IMG/VR virus record: IMGVR_UViG_3300042864_000090
Location: 1 to 32,946 of that record
Length of the DNA stretch: 32,946 nucleotides
Origin: a virus
Reading direction: 5' to 3' (one strand)
Under the pieces are notes generated by a model. It searched no databases and was not told where the DNA came from. It saw only the letters and a program-made list of their open reading frames with translations. Shown in pieces: positions 24,551-32,026 of the stretch; positions within the stretch are counted from its first letter, which is position 1; each line of letters begins with the position of its first letter. The position numbers and the translations under genes are program-made.

Positions 24551-24789
24551 TTTGTCAGACTTCGCAGCAGCGCGTCGATCTTGTTGTCAAGGTTGTCGAT
24601 GCGCGTGATGAGCATGTTCATGCTGGACTGTACGTCAGTCTTTGTAACGTAATCCTTGGCCACTTCCTCGCGGGTGCGGTTTATCAGGATTTGCAGCCGC
24701 TTGATTTCTTCGGCGTAGCCCCGCAGCACCCAGCTTACAAAGCCGAGTGCTGCAGTGAGGCCAAAGTTCCAGAGCATCTCAGTCGGCAT
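24547..24789 (-). CDS. Small N-terminal membrane anchor plus coiled coil protein
   Basis: An 80-residue protein with a hydrophobic N-terminus (MLWNFGLTAALGFVSWVLRG) followed by a helical stretch with heptad spacing (EEIKRLQILINRTREEVAKD, then TDVQSSMNMLITRIDNLDNK). This is the layout of inner-membrane spanin-like or membrane-tethered scaffolding proteins. GAGGGA precedes the ATG. It is the first clearly membrane-type gene of the lysis region after the tailspike group, which favours a role in envelope disruption. The spanin idea is architecture-based only. Confidence 0.7.
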   Translation of the reverse strand: MPTEMLWNFGLTAALGFVSWVLRGYAEEIKRLQILINRTREEVAKDYVTKTDVQSSMNMLITRIDNLDNKIDALLRSLTK

Positions 24790-24798
24790 GGCTATCCC

Positions 24799-25089
24799 TC
24801 AGTGTCGATCTTTGTCTTCACGCCCGAGGCGCACGACGACAGTACCAGAGGTGAACGCGCCTGTCTTCACCCCAACGCGGTACCACATGAACTCCGGCTC
24901 GAAGCCGACCTCCTCACTGTTGGCAGTGAAGGTGTCCACGTCAACCCATGTCGAGTTGTCGATGCTGCGCTGGACTGTGACGGTCGCCACCCACGTGCCC
25001 GAGACGGACAGGTTGAAGTACCCCTCCAACCGTGCGGCGTCGGTGAAGGTATTCTGGGCAGTGATGCTCGCTGTTGCGATCGTGGTCAT
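24799..25089 (-). CDS. Small beta-rich structural accessory protein
   Basis: A 96-residue protein, mainly beta-strand, with SGTWVATVTVQRSIDNSTWV followed by DVDTFTANSEEVGFEPEF. The pattern of Trp, Val and Thr suggests a jelly-roll or Ig-like sandwich, common for decoration or fibre-associated proteins. A strong AGGAGGT lies before the ATG, which overlaps the previous stop as ATGA. It lies just after the tailspike, so attachment to fibre or capsid is plausible; no family is confirmed. Confidence 0.68.
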   Translation of the reverse strand: MTTIATASITAQNTFTDAARLEGYFNLSVSGTWVATVTVQRSIDNSTWVDVDTFTANSEEVGFEPEFMWYRVGVKTGAFTSGTVVVRLGREDKDRH

Positions 25090-25343
25090 TGGCCTACCTC
25101 CTGCGCTGCGGCATAAGCAGCCCGTGCCTCGTCCGTGAAGACCGCGCCGGCAATGGCAACCACGTCTGCATCCTCGCCAGACAGATCAGCGTCAGGGGTC
25201 AGGACATGGCGATGGAACGTGCGGCTGATCTCTGCGCCATCCTCTGCGATAATCGTCGCCGTTCGAACCTGCACCACGGGGTAGCCCAAGGCGGTTTGGA
25301 TGACTTCGATCTTGTCGTTCTTGGTGGTTTTCGTAAGAGCCAT
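25086..25343 (-). CDS. Small conserved accessory protein downstream of the tailspike
   Basis: An 85-residue protein. The ATG at 25343-25341, preceded by AAGGAG, is preferred to an in-frame ATG ten codons upstream without that site. The sequence starts MALTKTTKNDKIEVIQTALG and continues VVQVRTATIIAEDGAEISRT, predicting several beta strands, then an Ala-rich acidic end. I recall similar small proteins in other podophages beside tail fibre genes, without known function. It may be a chaperone or fibre-associated subunit. Confidence 0.68.
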   Translation of the reverse strand: MALTKTTKNDKIEVIQTALGYPVVQVRTATIIAEDGAEISRTFHRHVLTPDADLSGEDADVVAIAGAVFTDEARAAYAAAQEVGQ

Positions 25344-25390
25344 GATTTTCTCCTTTGGCTTAGGACTGTCCACGGTCTAGCCGCACTGTG

Positions 25391-26797
25391 TTACACGGTC
25401 CCGTCATGCAACACTTTGTATGTTGTCGTTCCGACTTGAAGCTCGACGTATTGTTTCCCTGCACCAGCAGAGCCTGTCCCGCCAGTGTCGCCATCAGAGA
25501 TGGCTGTCAGGAAGTCATTGGTGTCAGAAGTGTCCTTCAGCGGAACTGAGGAGTAAACACCTTGGAACTCTGCGGTGACGTGGTTTCCGTCAGTGCTGTT
25601 TCCGAACAGGTTGTTCTGGGCGCTCAGGCTTGAGAAGCCAATGGTTTGCGTAGGAATAGTCTGACTGTCACCAGCCAAGTTTCCAACCAGCGTGTTGTTG
25701 ATCTGGTTGCTCGTAACCCCGAGGCGGAACCCAACACCAGTGCCGTCGAAAGCACCGTTCCCGACATGAAGGTTCCGCGCGTTGTCAGCCGAAGGTTGGT
25801 AGCCACCGATGGAAGCCCCGACAACAATGTTGCCCGTTGCAACGCAATAGGTGTTGATCCTCACACCATAGCTGCAATCAAACACGGTGTTCCCGGTAAC
25901 GACGTTAAACGAACCAAGGGTTGTCACCGTGATGCCAGTGATGGTGTCATTGACCGTGTTGCCAGTGATGGTGGCGTATTTCGATGCCTGAATGTTGATC
26001 CCAATCGACGCCGGCGCGTTTATGACGTTCCCAGTGACGGCGCTATGGTCAGCCGGATATGGCGCATGACCGACAGTGATGCCAAACGCGCCGCCGACGG
26101 TGATGTTCCCAGTGCAAACAGATTTCGGATCGTTGAAAGAAAACGCCGACGTTGTGGTGTTCGCTGGGGAAATAACCGTGCAATTTGCGTATCGGTTGTA
26201 GCCGCCGCCAGAGGTGTCAATGGCAGACTCTTGGTTCGTCGTTGTGGTGATGTGCAGACCATCAAACACGGAGTTGGTGTTGTTGAGCGCATTGTATCCT
26301 ATGCCACCGACATTGGTCATCACAATGTCTTTCAGGAACAACCTATTATTCGTCAGACCGCGCACGGGGCCAAGCGGAAAGCGGTCATTGTCAGCGTCGA
26401 TGATGCGAACATTTTTGATCACCACATCGGTCGAGTTGGTGACAAGGAAGATGTTGTTGTCGTAAGCAGGGAAACCAGAGAAGTCGATCAGGCCGCCGTC
26501 CCACTCAACACTTGATCTTGCGCTGATAACGAATGCGCCAAGATAGGAAGCCGCAGGGATCGCGTCGGTAACAATAATTTTCCCGTCGCATTTGATGCGA
26601 ACATTTGACGGGACATTAACGGGAACCCCGGAGACGCGATACGTCCCTTGCGGGATGTAGATATTGGTCGCCCCGCTGCTGAACGCTGATTGGATTGCTG
26701 CTGTGTCGTTTGCAGAACCATCCCCGACTGCGCCAAAGTCTTTGACGTTAGCGACTGCGCCCTCAATCATTCTGAAGTGTGCTTTGGTGAGTGCCAT
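25391..26797 (-). CDS. Tailspike with right-handed parallel beta-helix fold
   Basis: A 468-residue protein. VKDFGAVGDGSANDTAAIQ (18-36) is the classic start of pectate-lyase-like beta-helix domains. After it come many short repeating turns rich in Asn, Gly, Val and Thr (for example ITGNTVNDTITGITVTT), as in a right-handed beta-helix that holds a sugar-binding or depolymerase groove. The N-terminal MALTKAHFRMIEG probably attaches it to the virion. GAGGT lies upstream of the ATG. It likely binds or cuts host surface polysaccharide and so sets host range. Base composition here is visibly less GC-rich than in the internal virion genes. The catalytic residues cannot be named by eye. Confidence 0.88.
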   Translation of the reverse strand: MALTKAHFRMIEGAVANVKDFGAVGDGSANDTAAIQSAFSSGATNIYIPQGTYRVSGVPVNVPSNVRIKCDGKIIVTDAIPAASYLGAFVISARSSVEWDGGLIDFSGFPAYDNNIFLVTNSTDVVIKNVRIIDADNDRFPLGPVRGLTNNRLFLKDIVMTNVGGIGYNALNNTNSVFDGLHITTTTNQESAIDTSGGGYNRYANCTVISPANTTTSAFSFNDPKSVCTGNITVGGAFGITVGHAPYPADHSAVTGNVINAPASIGINIQASKYATITGNTVNDTITGITVTTLGSFNVVTGNTVFDCSYGVRINTYCVATGNIVVGASIGGYQPSADNARNLHVGNGAFDGTGVGFRLGVTSNQINNTLVGNLAGDSQTIPTQTIGFSSLSAQNNLFGNSTDGNHVTAEFQGVYSSVPLKDTSDTNDFLTAISDGDTGGTGSAGAGKQYVELQVGTTTYKVLHDGTV

Positions 26798-26807
26798 GTT
26801 CTATACC

Positions 26808-27398
26808 TCAGACAGCATAAGTGACGTTAAACGACAAAAAGTGGTTGGCGTTTACACTTTGGATTTGTGCGATGCTAAGGGCGCCTGCGGTCAAACTGTC
26901 GAAGCCTGTTGTAATGGACATGCTGCCATCAGTTCTGACAGCGACACCAAGGCTGATGCAGCCAGCAGGCGTATCCACAAAGCTTATACGAGAAACGCAT
27001 CCACCAGTGTATGTGCTTTGGTCCGTGCCTGGCGCAAACGGCAGACTGCGTATCCAAGCGATGTTTGATGTGGTGACTCCAACCACACTGGAAATCCGAA
27101 AACTTCCTTGGATATTAACGATCCGACCAATTTTAGTGTATGAGCCAAATGTAACGCTTCCAACGGTCATACCGCAGGCGTTCCCACCAGTTACAGCATC
27201 CCATACAACCGGAGACCATGTCCCTTCCTCGTAGTCATCAAACAGTTCGCTTGTGCCAGTGCCGGCGGTGGCAGAGAAATCTATGCCCATGCCGTCTGCC
27301 ATGACGATATTCTGTCCAGCGGTCAGGATACCACCAACAGTGACGGTGTTGAAGGTCGGGTTGCGACCGAAGATTCCACCATTGCCTTTGATCGTCAT
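26808..27398 (-). CDS. Fibre-type protein with DYEEGTW module
   Basis: A 196-residue protein. The N-terminal part (FNTVTVGGILTAGQNIVMAD) is typical of marine podophage fibre tips. The core begins at DDYEEGTWSPV and has a GSYTKIGRIVNIQGSF strand motif, a module that also occurs in the partial fibre gene at the right edge. GAGGTGA precedes the ATG. Local GC is clearly low (26 of 60 bases in 26821-26880), which suggests exchange of this host-range part. It is probably a tail fibre or receptor-contact subunit working with the tailspike next to it. Confidence 0.7.
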   Translation of the reverse strand: MTIKGNGGIFGRNPTFNTVTVGGILTAGQNIVMADGMGIDFSATAGTGTSELFDDYEEGTWSPVVWDAVTGGNACGMTVGSVTFGSYTKIGRIVNIQGSFRISSVVGVTTSNIAWIRSLPFAPGTDQSTYTGGCVSRISFVDTPAGCISLGVAVRTDGSMSITTGFDSLTAGALSIAQIQSVNANHFLSFNVTYAV

Positions 27399-27402
27399 TG
27401 TA

Positions 27403-27990
27403 TCACCTCACCACGACTTCTATAGCCGCATTGAGCGGCGGGGCTTCAGAGAAGGTCAGGGTTGTGCCTGACACCGTATAGGTATTTTTATACTGGTATA
27501 CACCGTCGATGTGGATGTCGGTCAGCGTACCGAAACCCAACGCCGAAGAAAGCGTATATGCTACTGTAGACCCGTTCCCAGTAAAATTATTTACTGCTGG
27601 CGCACGCAATTCCTGCAATGCCGCCTCAACGTTCGTCCCGGTGTAGTAGTTACCGGCGTCAGCAATGCTGATCTCCGCGGCTTGGTCGTGCTCGTCCACA
27701 AGGTCTGTTACCGAGGCGGCGTTGACCCGCATCTCAAGTAACGCACCAGATGCAAAGCTGGCAGCCGACGAGCCGTCCTGCGCACGCACCACCGTCATGG
27801 AGTTACTAGCCCGGGCCGTGACCTTGATGATCTCGGTCGTGCCGCCAGACGATACCAGCGTGGCGTAGAAGTAATCGCCCGCGCCTAGCGAGGGGAACTG
27901 GCTGCCGTTAGCCACCACAATGCCGGTATCAGATGCAGAGATCGCCGTGGCAAGCGTGCTGGAGGCGTTGTTCTTTAGGATGACTGGCAT
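27403..27990 (-). CDS. Fibre-associated protein, longer of two tandem paralogues
   Basis: A 195-residue protein. The ATG at 27990-27988, preceded by GAGGG, is preferred to a start 38 codons upstream that would overlap the neighbour. The first 100 residues match the next gene upstream (shared FPxLGAxDYFxATL, then EI-KVTAR and MTVVRxQDG). After a coiled-coil-like NVEAALQELRAPAV region comes a small beta domain ending LTFSEAPPLNAAIEVVVR. This looks like a virion-attachment head plus an oligomerising fibre part. The exact role is unknown. Confidence 0.68.
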   Translation of the reverse strand: MPVILKNNASSTLATAISASDTGIVVANGSQFPSLGAGDYFYATLVSSGGTTEIIKVTARASNSMTVVRAQDGSSAASFASGALLEMRVNAASVTDLVDEHDQAAEISIADAGNYYTGTNVEAALQELRAPAVNNFTGNGSTVAYTLSSALGFGTLTDIHIDGVYQYKNTYTVSGTTLTFSEAPPLNAAIEVVVR

Positions 27991-27997
27991 GGTGCCC

Positions 27998-28327
27998 TCA
28001 CAGCAGAAGGAAGTCGATGGAGTCGAGATACTCTTGCGCGTTGCCCGCAAGAACCCGAAGCTCAAAGCGGCTATTAGCCGCGAAAGGAACCGCCAAAGTG
28101 CCATCTTGCCCCCTCACCACGGTCATGGTGTCGTCGGTACGGGCCGTGACCTTGACGATCTCGAAGTTGTTGTTGGTGTCCTGCAGGGTCGCCTTGAAGT
28201 AGTCGCTCGCACCAAGCGTAGGGAACAGGGCGCCCGCGCCCGAAGCTACGACGATGGTTGTAGCCGTGCTGCTGAGCAGCCCCACCGTGGTGGTCGTTGC
28301 GTTGTTGCTGAACTTGGGCGTTGCCAT
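27998..28327 (-). CDS. Fibre-associated protein, shorter of two tandem paralogues
   Basis: A 109-residue beta-rich protein that corresponds to the N-terminal half of the following gene: NNAT...TTIVVA, FPTLGASDYFKATL, EIVKVTARTDDTMTVVRGQDG. It lacks the helical and C-terminal beta parts of its paralogue and ends after EYLDSIDFLLL. GAGGT lies before the ATG. The two may form alternative adaptor subunits, or one may be a truncated duplicate kept by selection. Confidence 0.68.
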   Translation of the reverse strand: MATPKFSNNATTTTVGLLSSTATTIVVASGAGALFPTLGASDYFKATLQDTNNNFEIVKVTARTDDTMTVVRGQDGTLAVPFAANSRFELRVLAGNAQEYLDSIDFLLL

Positions 28328-28335
28328 TGTCTACC

Positions 28336-29106
28336 TCACGCAAACTTAGGGGCGGAGGCGACCATCGTCCCCCGATAGTTACCAAGGTTGGCACGGGCCC
28401 GACGCTCAGTGAGCGTGAACAGCCCCTGCTTGGCGTGGTACGACGCCAGCTCTCTGTCGCTCCAAGCTACACCCGGCATGACGAGCAGATGCTGCAACGT
28501 CGAGTGCACAATCACTTCTTCGAGGTCGTTGAAGATCGTAAGGTCCATGCCAGCTGCAGTGCGTGTCGGCTTCAATGCGTAGAACATACGCATAGCATAT
28601 GGCTTCTCGTCATCCGGCAGCGGCAGAAGGATGTACTTGTCCGGCGTGAGCTGGGTCACAGCCCGCGGCTCGGATGCCAAAGCAACCACCGCCTCGGGCA
28701 GCACAAACGGCTCGTTGTCGTTGAACAGGTTCTCGTTGTAGTCGAAGGTGTTGTACGAGCCGGGTGGTGTCAGGCTCCAGAGTACAGACGGGTTCTCGCC
28801 ACTGTAGAGATCGGCCCACTCAGGGTATTGATATAGCGCCTGCTCTAGCGTCAGCTTGTGCATTGGGCGGTCGTTGACCAGCGCGTCGAACAAGACATGG
28901 ACCTCAGTGTCCACAGGCTTGTCGTAAACGTACTCGTGCACCCCCGGGAGCAGGTTGAACCGCGGCTGGGTGTAACGCCATGCGAGCGTGCGCTCGCAGA
29001 CCCGGATCGCTGCGTCGCGAATGTGTTGGATCGCCAAGGGCTGAGGGCACCCGGGCACGTTGGGCAGGACCTTAGGCAGGAGGTCAGTGAACGCGCGAGT
29101 TGGCAT
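28336..29106 (-). CDS. Head-tail connector/adaptor-like protein
   Basis: A 256-residue protein. RDAAIRVCERTLAWRYTQPR (30-49) followed by LPGVHEYVYDKP is a pattern seen in podophage adaptor/tail-connector proteins encoded before the tail genes. Later parts are mixed alpha/beta, with ALASEPRAVTQLTPDKYILL and a helix near the C-terminus (LEEVIVHSTLQHLLVMPG). It starts in a TGATG overlap with the next gene upstream. It probably forms part of the ring between portal and nozzle. The pairing with the adjacent adaptor-like gene supports this; the family name is uncertain. Confidence 0.66.
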   Translation of the reverse strand: MPTRAFTDLLPKVLPNVPGCPQPLAIQHIRDAAIRVCERTLAWRYTQPRFNLLPGVHEYVYDKPVDTEVHVLFDALVNDRPMHKLTLEQALYQYPEWADLYSGENPSVLWSLTPPGSYNTFDYNENLFNDNEPFVLPEAVVALASEPRAVTQLTPDKYILLPLPDDEKPYAMRMFYALKPTRTAAGMDLTIFNDLEEVIVHSTLQHLLVMPGVAWSDRELASYHAKQGLFTLTERRARANLGNYRGTMVASAPKFA

Positions 29107-29750
29107 CAGATCACCTCACCCTTATCCATACCGGCGTTCTTCGTGTCGGTCACTTTGCGGCTCTGCAGAGTTGCGCCGAGCTGCTGGGTGAAGCTGTCGT
29201 AGAACAGCTTGGCCCGGCCGGAGTCCACATGCTCATCGTCGATCGACTGGGCCAAGAACACGGCGCCGTCCACGATGACGGGGAAGTACACGTCCGAGAT
29301 CACCGAGATCGTGTCACCAAGCGCGTAGTCCACCGGGCTCTTGGCGTACTCCCCGACGAGCACAACCCCAGCTGCAGGGCGGGGGTAGAGGAAGTACCGA
29401 TCCGGGTTCTTGACGTGTCGCATGAAATTAACTGGCGTGCCGGAGGTCTCCGTCATCCAATTGGGGTAGTTCCGGTTCATCGTCTCCCGGTCAACCTCGT
29501 TGATCGCCGCGCCGTTCTTGACTTGGAAGATGTCGAGGAGGCGGATGGCATCAACAGGCAGTGACTGAACCGCAGAGTCCGCGGTGGTCGGGATGTCAAC
29601 GATGTCGGAGAACAAGTCAGGCCGCAGGATGGCCATGCGCTTGAGCGTCTGGTTGACATAACCAAGCATGACCGCATCGCTGTAGCGAAACGGAGCGAGC
29701 GTATCTTGGACGATACGCCGAACTTCGGTTATGACCTCCGCTGGTGTCAT
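29106..29750 (-). CDS. Tail adaptor/connector-like protein (DUF6682-like)
   Basis: A 214-residue protein with an N-terminal helical region, VRRIVQDTLAPFRYSDAVML followed by GYVNQTLKRMAILRPDLFSD. This is the pattern of phage proteins in which helices R..l.D...yrysd...l.yiN precede a beta part. The middle carries FLYPRPAAGVVLVGEYAKSP and the end is helical again. I associate this with DUF6682-type adaptor proteins, from memory. Its start overlaps the previous stop as ATGA and its stop overlaps the next start as TGATG. It likely acts in head-tail joining. Confidence 0.66.
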   Translation of the reverse strand: MTPAEVITEVRRIVQDTLAPFRYSDAVMLGYVNQTLKRMAILRPDLFSDIVDIPTTADSAVQSLPVDAIRLLDIFQVKNGAAINEVDRETMNRNYPNWMTETSGTPVNFMRHVKNPDRYFLYPRPAAGVVLVGEYAKSPVDYALGDTISVISDVYFPVIVDGAVFLAQSIDDEHVDSGRAKLFYDSFTQQLGATLQSRKVTDTKNAGMDKGEVI

Positions 29751-29995
29751 TCAGGCAAGCCCCTTGATGCGTCCGCCGACAACTCGGGCGAAGTATACAC
29801 AGGTGGCTCGGGGATGTCATCAGTTGAAAGTTCAATTCGCTTGGTGCGGCGCTTGGCTTTCTCAACCACCGAGGCCGGCGCAAAACGCTCCGGGTACGCT
29901 TCCTCCTCGGTCACTTCTTCGCACTTGGGGTGCCGGGCTAGGATTTCGTTCCACTCGTAGATGAAGCCATCGGCCTTGTTCCGTAGGTACCGCAT
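29747..29995 (-). CDS. Small acidic/charged protein, unknown function
   Basis: An 82-residue protein starting MRYLRNKADGFIYEWNEILA, followed by KCEEVTEEEAYPERFAP and a Lys/Arg cluster (EKAKRRTKR). The C-terminal 25 residues are Pro/Ser/Glu-rich and probably disordered. Both ends overlap neighbours (TAATG and ATGA). The short start motif resembles small podophage proteins placed just before connector genes. No function is known; a minor structural or assembly role is possible. Confidence 0.66.
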   Translation of the reverse strand: MRYLRNKADGFIYEWNEILARHPKCEEVTEEEAYPERFAPASVVEKAKRRTKRIELSTDDIPEPPVYTSPELSADASRGLPE

Positions 29996-30135
29996 TATTT
30001 CTTACTCCCTGTTTTGGTCACACCTTTGATGGTGCCTTTGTTTTCGGCAGCGTAGAATACGCTCGTGCCCTTCTTCTTGCCGTACTGCTGTTGCATAGCA
30101 GTCTTGATCTTCTTACCCTTGGCGTTCAGTGGCAT
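29995..30135 (-). CDS. 46-residue Lys/Gly-rich phage microprotein
   Basis: A 46-residue ORF. AGAGGA stands before its ATG, and its TAA overlaps the next gene's ATG (TAATG). The peptide begins MPLNAKGKKIKTAMQQQYGK and contains KKKGTSVFYAAENKGTIKGV. I know this type of small protein from many phage genomes, always without assigned function. The strong positive charge would allow binding to DNA or RNA. It belongs to the run of four tiny basic genes described in the findings. Confidence 0.8.
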   Translation of the reverse strand: MPLNAKGKKIKTAMQQQYGKKKGTSVFYAAENKGTIKGVTKTGSKK

Positions 30136-30136
30136 G

Positions 30137-30367
30137 TCACGTCCTCTTGCCTGATGGTTTGACCGGCCACGACTTACGCGCTGGGCCCGTCTTCTTGGTC
30201 GCCATGGTGCGCTTCTCTGTCGCGCTCATCTTTGCAGCAGCCGCGGCTGGACGACAAGCCGGATAGGCACGCGAGGACTTCTCAGACCCGGAGCGACCGC
30301 ACTCCTTGCCGGTCTTGACGTCAACCCACTTCTCACCAAACCATTTGCCCAGACCGCCCTTGCTCAT
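30137..30367 (-). CDS. Basic small protein (DUF5872-like)
   Basis: A 76-residue protein. The chosen ATG (30367-30365) overlaps the stop of the upstream gene as ATGA; a longer frame from 30433 would run across that gene. GGLGKWFGEKWVDVKTGKEC near the start, followed by GRSGSEKSSRAYPACRPAAA and a Lys/Arg-rich end, is the pattern I associate with DUF5872-like phage proteins (from memory). It has two cysteines (KEC and PAC) and a very basic composition. Possible roles include nucleic-acid binding in the virion or during assembly; none is shown. Confidence 0.75.
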   Translation of the reverse strand: MSKGGLGKWFGEKWVDVKTGKECGRSGSEKSSRAYPACRPAAAAAKMSATEKRTMATKKTGPARKSWPVKPSGKRT

Positions 30368-30531
30368 TTCTTCACCCGATTGTCCGGGCCGCTCCACCCT
30401 CCGCCGCGCTTCTTGTACTCCTTGGCAGCCCACGCGTTGGCGTAGGCAGAGGGGTAGACGTCGAACTTGGCTTTAGCCGCGGCTTTGACCTTGGACCAGA
30501 GCGCGGGGTTGGTTGGTTTGGGGCTGGCCAT
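30364..30531 (-). CDS. 55-residue basic microprotein
   Basis: A 55-residue ORF. ATG shares a base with the previous stop (TAATG) and TGA lies within the next ATGA. The core FDVYPSAYANAWAAKEYKKR followed by GGGWSGPDN is a recognisable small-phage-protein pattern that I recall from other podophages and algal-virus-like proteins, with unknown function. Lys-rich with several aromatic residues. Both junctions are tight, so expression is surely linked to its neighbours. Confidence 0.78.
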   Translation of the reverse strand: MASPKPTNPALWSKVKAAAKAKFDVYPSAYANAWAAKEYKKRGGGWSGPDNRVKK

Positions 30532-30812
30532 TACCACTTCACCTTATGCGACCAGTACCGGGCAGACAGTTTGTCCGGGCTGGAGTCCTGCGCGTTATGC
30601 CGGGCATAGTACGACTTCTTTCGGGCTTTGTCTTTCTCGCTCGTCGGATTTTTACCGGCACCTTCGACGCCCTGCTGGCCGAAACGGATTGTCTTGATCT
30701 GGTCACCGCTCTTGGCGACGACCACGTGGCTCTTGGTGGGGTGGCTAGGCGTGCGCTTTGGCTGGTTGAACCCGCTCACGCCTGCGCGCTCAAGTCGAGG
30801 GTCCTTGGCCAT
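30531..30812 (-). CDS. Basic small protein (DUF6321-like)
   Basis: A 93-residue basic protein with a sharply conserved-looking layout: DPRLERAGVSGFNQPKRTPS, then SHVVVAKSGDQIKTIRFGQQ, and an end YWSHKVKW. This matches small phage proteins that I remember under DUF6321. Its start overlaps the fibre-type gene stop as TAATG and its stop overlaps the 55-residue gene. A role in DNA packaging or as an internal core protein would fit the charge, but nothing more specific can be said. Confidence 0.78.
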   Translation of the reverse strand: MAKDPRLERAGVSGFNQPKRTPSHPTKSHVVVAKSGDQIKTIRFGQQGVEGAGKNPTSEKDKARKKSYYARHNAQDSSPDKLSARYWSHKVKW

Positions 30813-31918
30813 TACGCGATCCTCTCGGCGGCAATGATGGCAGAGGGGATAGCCGGTACGGCGGGCGGGCCCGCGGCAGCAGCAGTGTGGTCGAGGGTCA
30901 CTGCGACGTTTTCTGGGAGCCAGAGAACCTGTACGTACTGTCCTGCGGTCACGGTGACATAGAAGATGATCTGGAAGAAAGTGTTACCGCCATCGGCAGC
31001 CTTGGGCACCGTCACCTTAGTCGCCGACCGATCTACGTTGGTGCCGTTCAGGGCCAGCCACACAGTGGTGTCGTGGTCATTGCTGTCAGAGTTTGACAAC
31101 TGCAAGTTTGGAGCGACCATGTAGGTACCAGCCGCGGCGAAGGTCAAGCGCGTTAGATTGGTCCCGTCAGTGACCATGGTAATGCCGGCGCCAGCCACTT
31201 CGGTCGTGCCGAACTTAACTGGCGTGGCTGCGGTCGTGCTGCCCGTCTGATCCGTGACGTCAGAGAAGGACGCGAAGGCCCGGCCGGTAATCGTGGCGTA
31301 AGGCACCTTACCACTGAGCACGTCGATATTGGTGACGTTCACCTCACCGGTGCCCTTGGGCGTGATGTTGATGTCGATGTTGGTGTCGGTGCCGTCAGCG
31401 GCCAGAGTGTTGCCGTTGAGGTTGACCCCCGCAGCTACGGCGCTCGTGGCGAGCGTGGTGGACTCTACCAGCGTCATACCCGAGAAGCTACCCGAGAAGA
31501 CCACACCGGAGACCGTGCCGCCTGTGATAGCGACCGCGTTCGCGTTCTGAGTGGCAATGGTGCCGAGTCCGAGGTTGGTCCGTGCACCCGAGGCGTCAGA
31601 CGCCCCTGTGCCGCCGTCTGCGATGGCGAGGTCGGTGATCCCTGCGATGGTGCCGCCCGTGATGGCTGCCTTAGCGATGGCGACAGAGCCGGTCCCATTG
31701 GGGGCCAGCGTGAGGTTGCCGTTCGTGTCGAGCGTGCGGATGGTGTTGCCGTCGAGCTGGACGTTATCCACCGAAGCAGAGCCGGTCCCGACCTTGAGCG
31801 CCGTGCCCACACCAGTCCCGCTGTAGACCGTTTTCTCCGCAGCCTCCGGACCCCCGTCAACGTGCAGGACTTGGTCGAAGGTGTCTTTGATCTTCTGCGT
31901 CGTCAGGTTGGTGGCCAT
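30812..31918 (-). CDS. Fibre-type structural protein with C1q/TNF-like C-terminal domain
   Basis: A 368-residue protein. The N-terminal half contains short hydrophobic/Gly/Thr repeats (DNVQLDGNTIRTLDTNGNLT, ITGGTIAGITDLAIADGGTG and ASDASGARTNLGLGTI at about 106-121), typical of tail fibre shafts. The C-terminal ~145 residues (about 225-368) have strands such as AAGTYMVAPNLQLSN and TVWLALNGTNV, fitting a C1q/TNF-like trimeric jelly-roll tip. AAGGA lies before the ATG. It is probably a receptor-binding or decoration fibre, produced just before the small basic genes. Confidence 0.72.
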   Translation of the reverse strand: MATNLTTQKIKDTFDQVLHVDGGPEAAEKTVYSGTGVGTALKVGTGSASVDNVQLDGNTIRTLDTNGNLTLAPNGTGSVAIAKAAITGGTIAGITDLAIADGGTGASDASGARTNLGLGTIATQNANAVAITGGTVSGVVFSGSFSGMTLVESTTLATSAVAAGVNLNGNTLAADGTDTNIDINITPKGTGEVNVTNIDVLSGKVPYATITGRAFASFSDVTDQTGSTTAATPVKFGTTEVAGAGITMVTDGTNLTRLTFAAAGTYMVAPNLQLSNSDSNDHDTTVWLALNGTNVDRSATKVTVPKAADGGNTFFQIIFYVTVTAGQYVQVLWLPENVAVTLDHTAAAAGPPAVPAIPSAIIAAERIA

Positions 31919-31930
31919 GGTGGTTGTTCC

Positions 31931-32026
31931 TTACAGTAGGATCGCGGGCAGTACGACTGTAGCACCTAGTGCCGTGGCAATGAAGTCCCTGTGAGTTGAC
32001 GGGTATTCTGTGTCGTTAGGGGCATT
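31931..32026 (-). pseudogene. Possible small ORF interrupted at a C-run
   Basis: In this gap (31919-32024) the fibre gene's TAA overlaps an ATG at 32025-32023, but that frame stops after 19 codons. A frame one base off encodes a hydrophobic end (DFIATALGATVVLPAILL) and stops at 31931, just before the AAGGA of the next gene. It joins the ATG frame if the run of four C (4 G on the + strand, 32019-32022) had five, or if ribosomes slip by -1 there. The feature is tentative: the ORF has no intact start and may be chance, an assembly error, or a real frameshifted gene. Confidence 0.3.
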
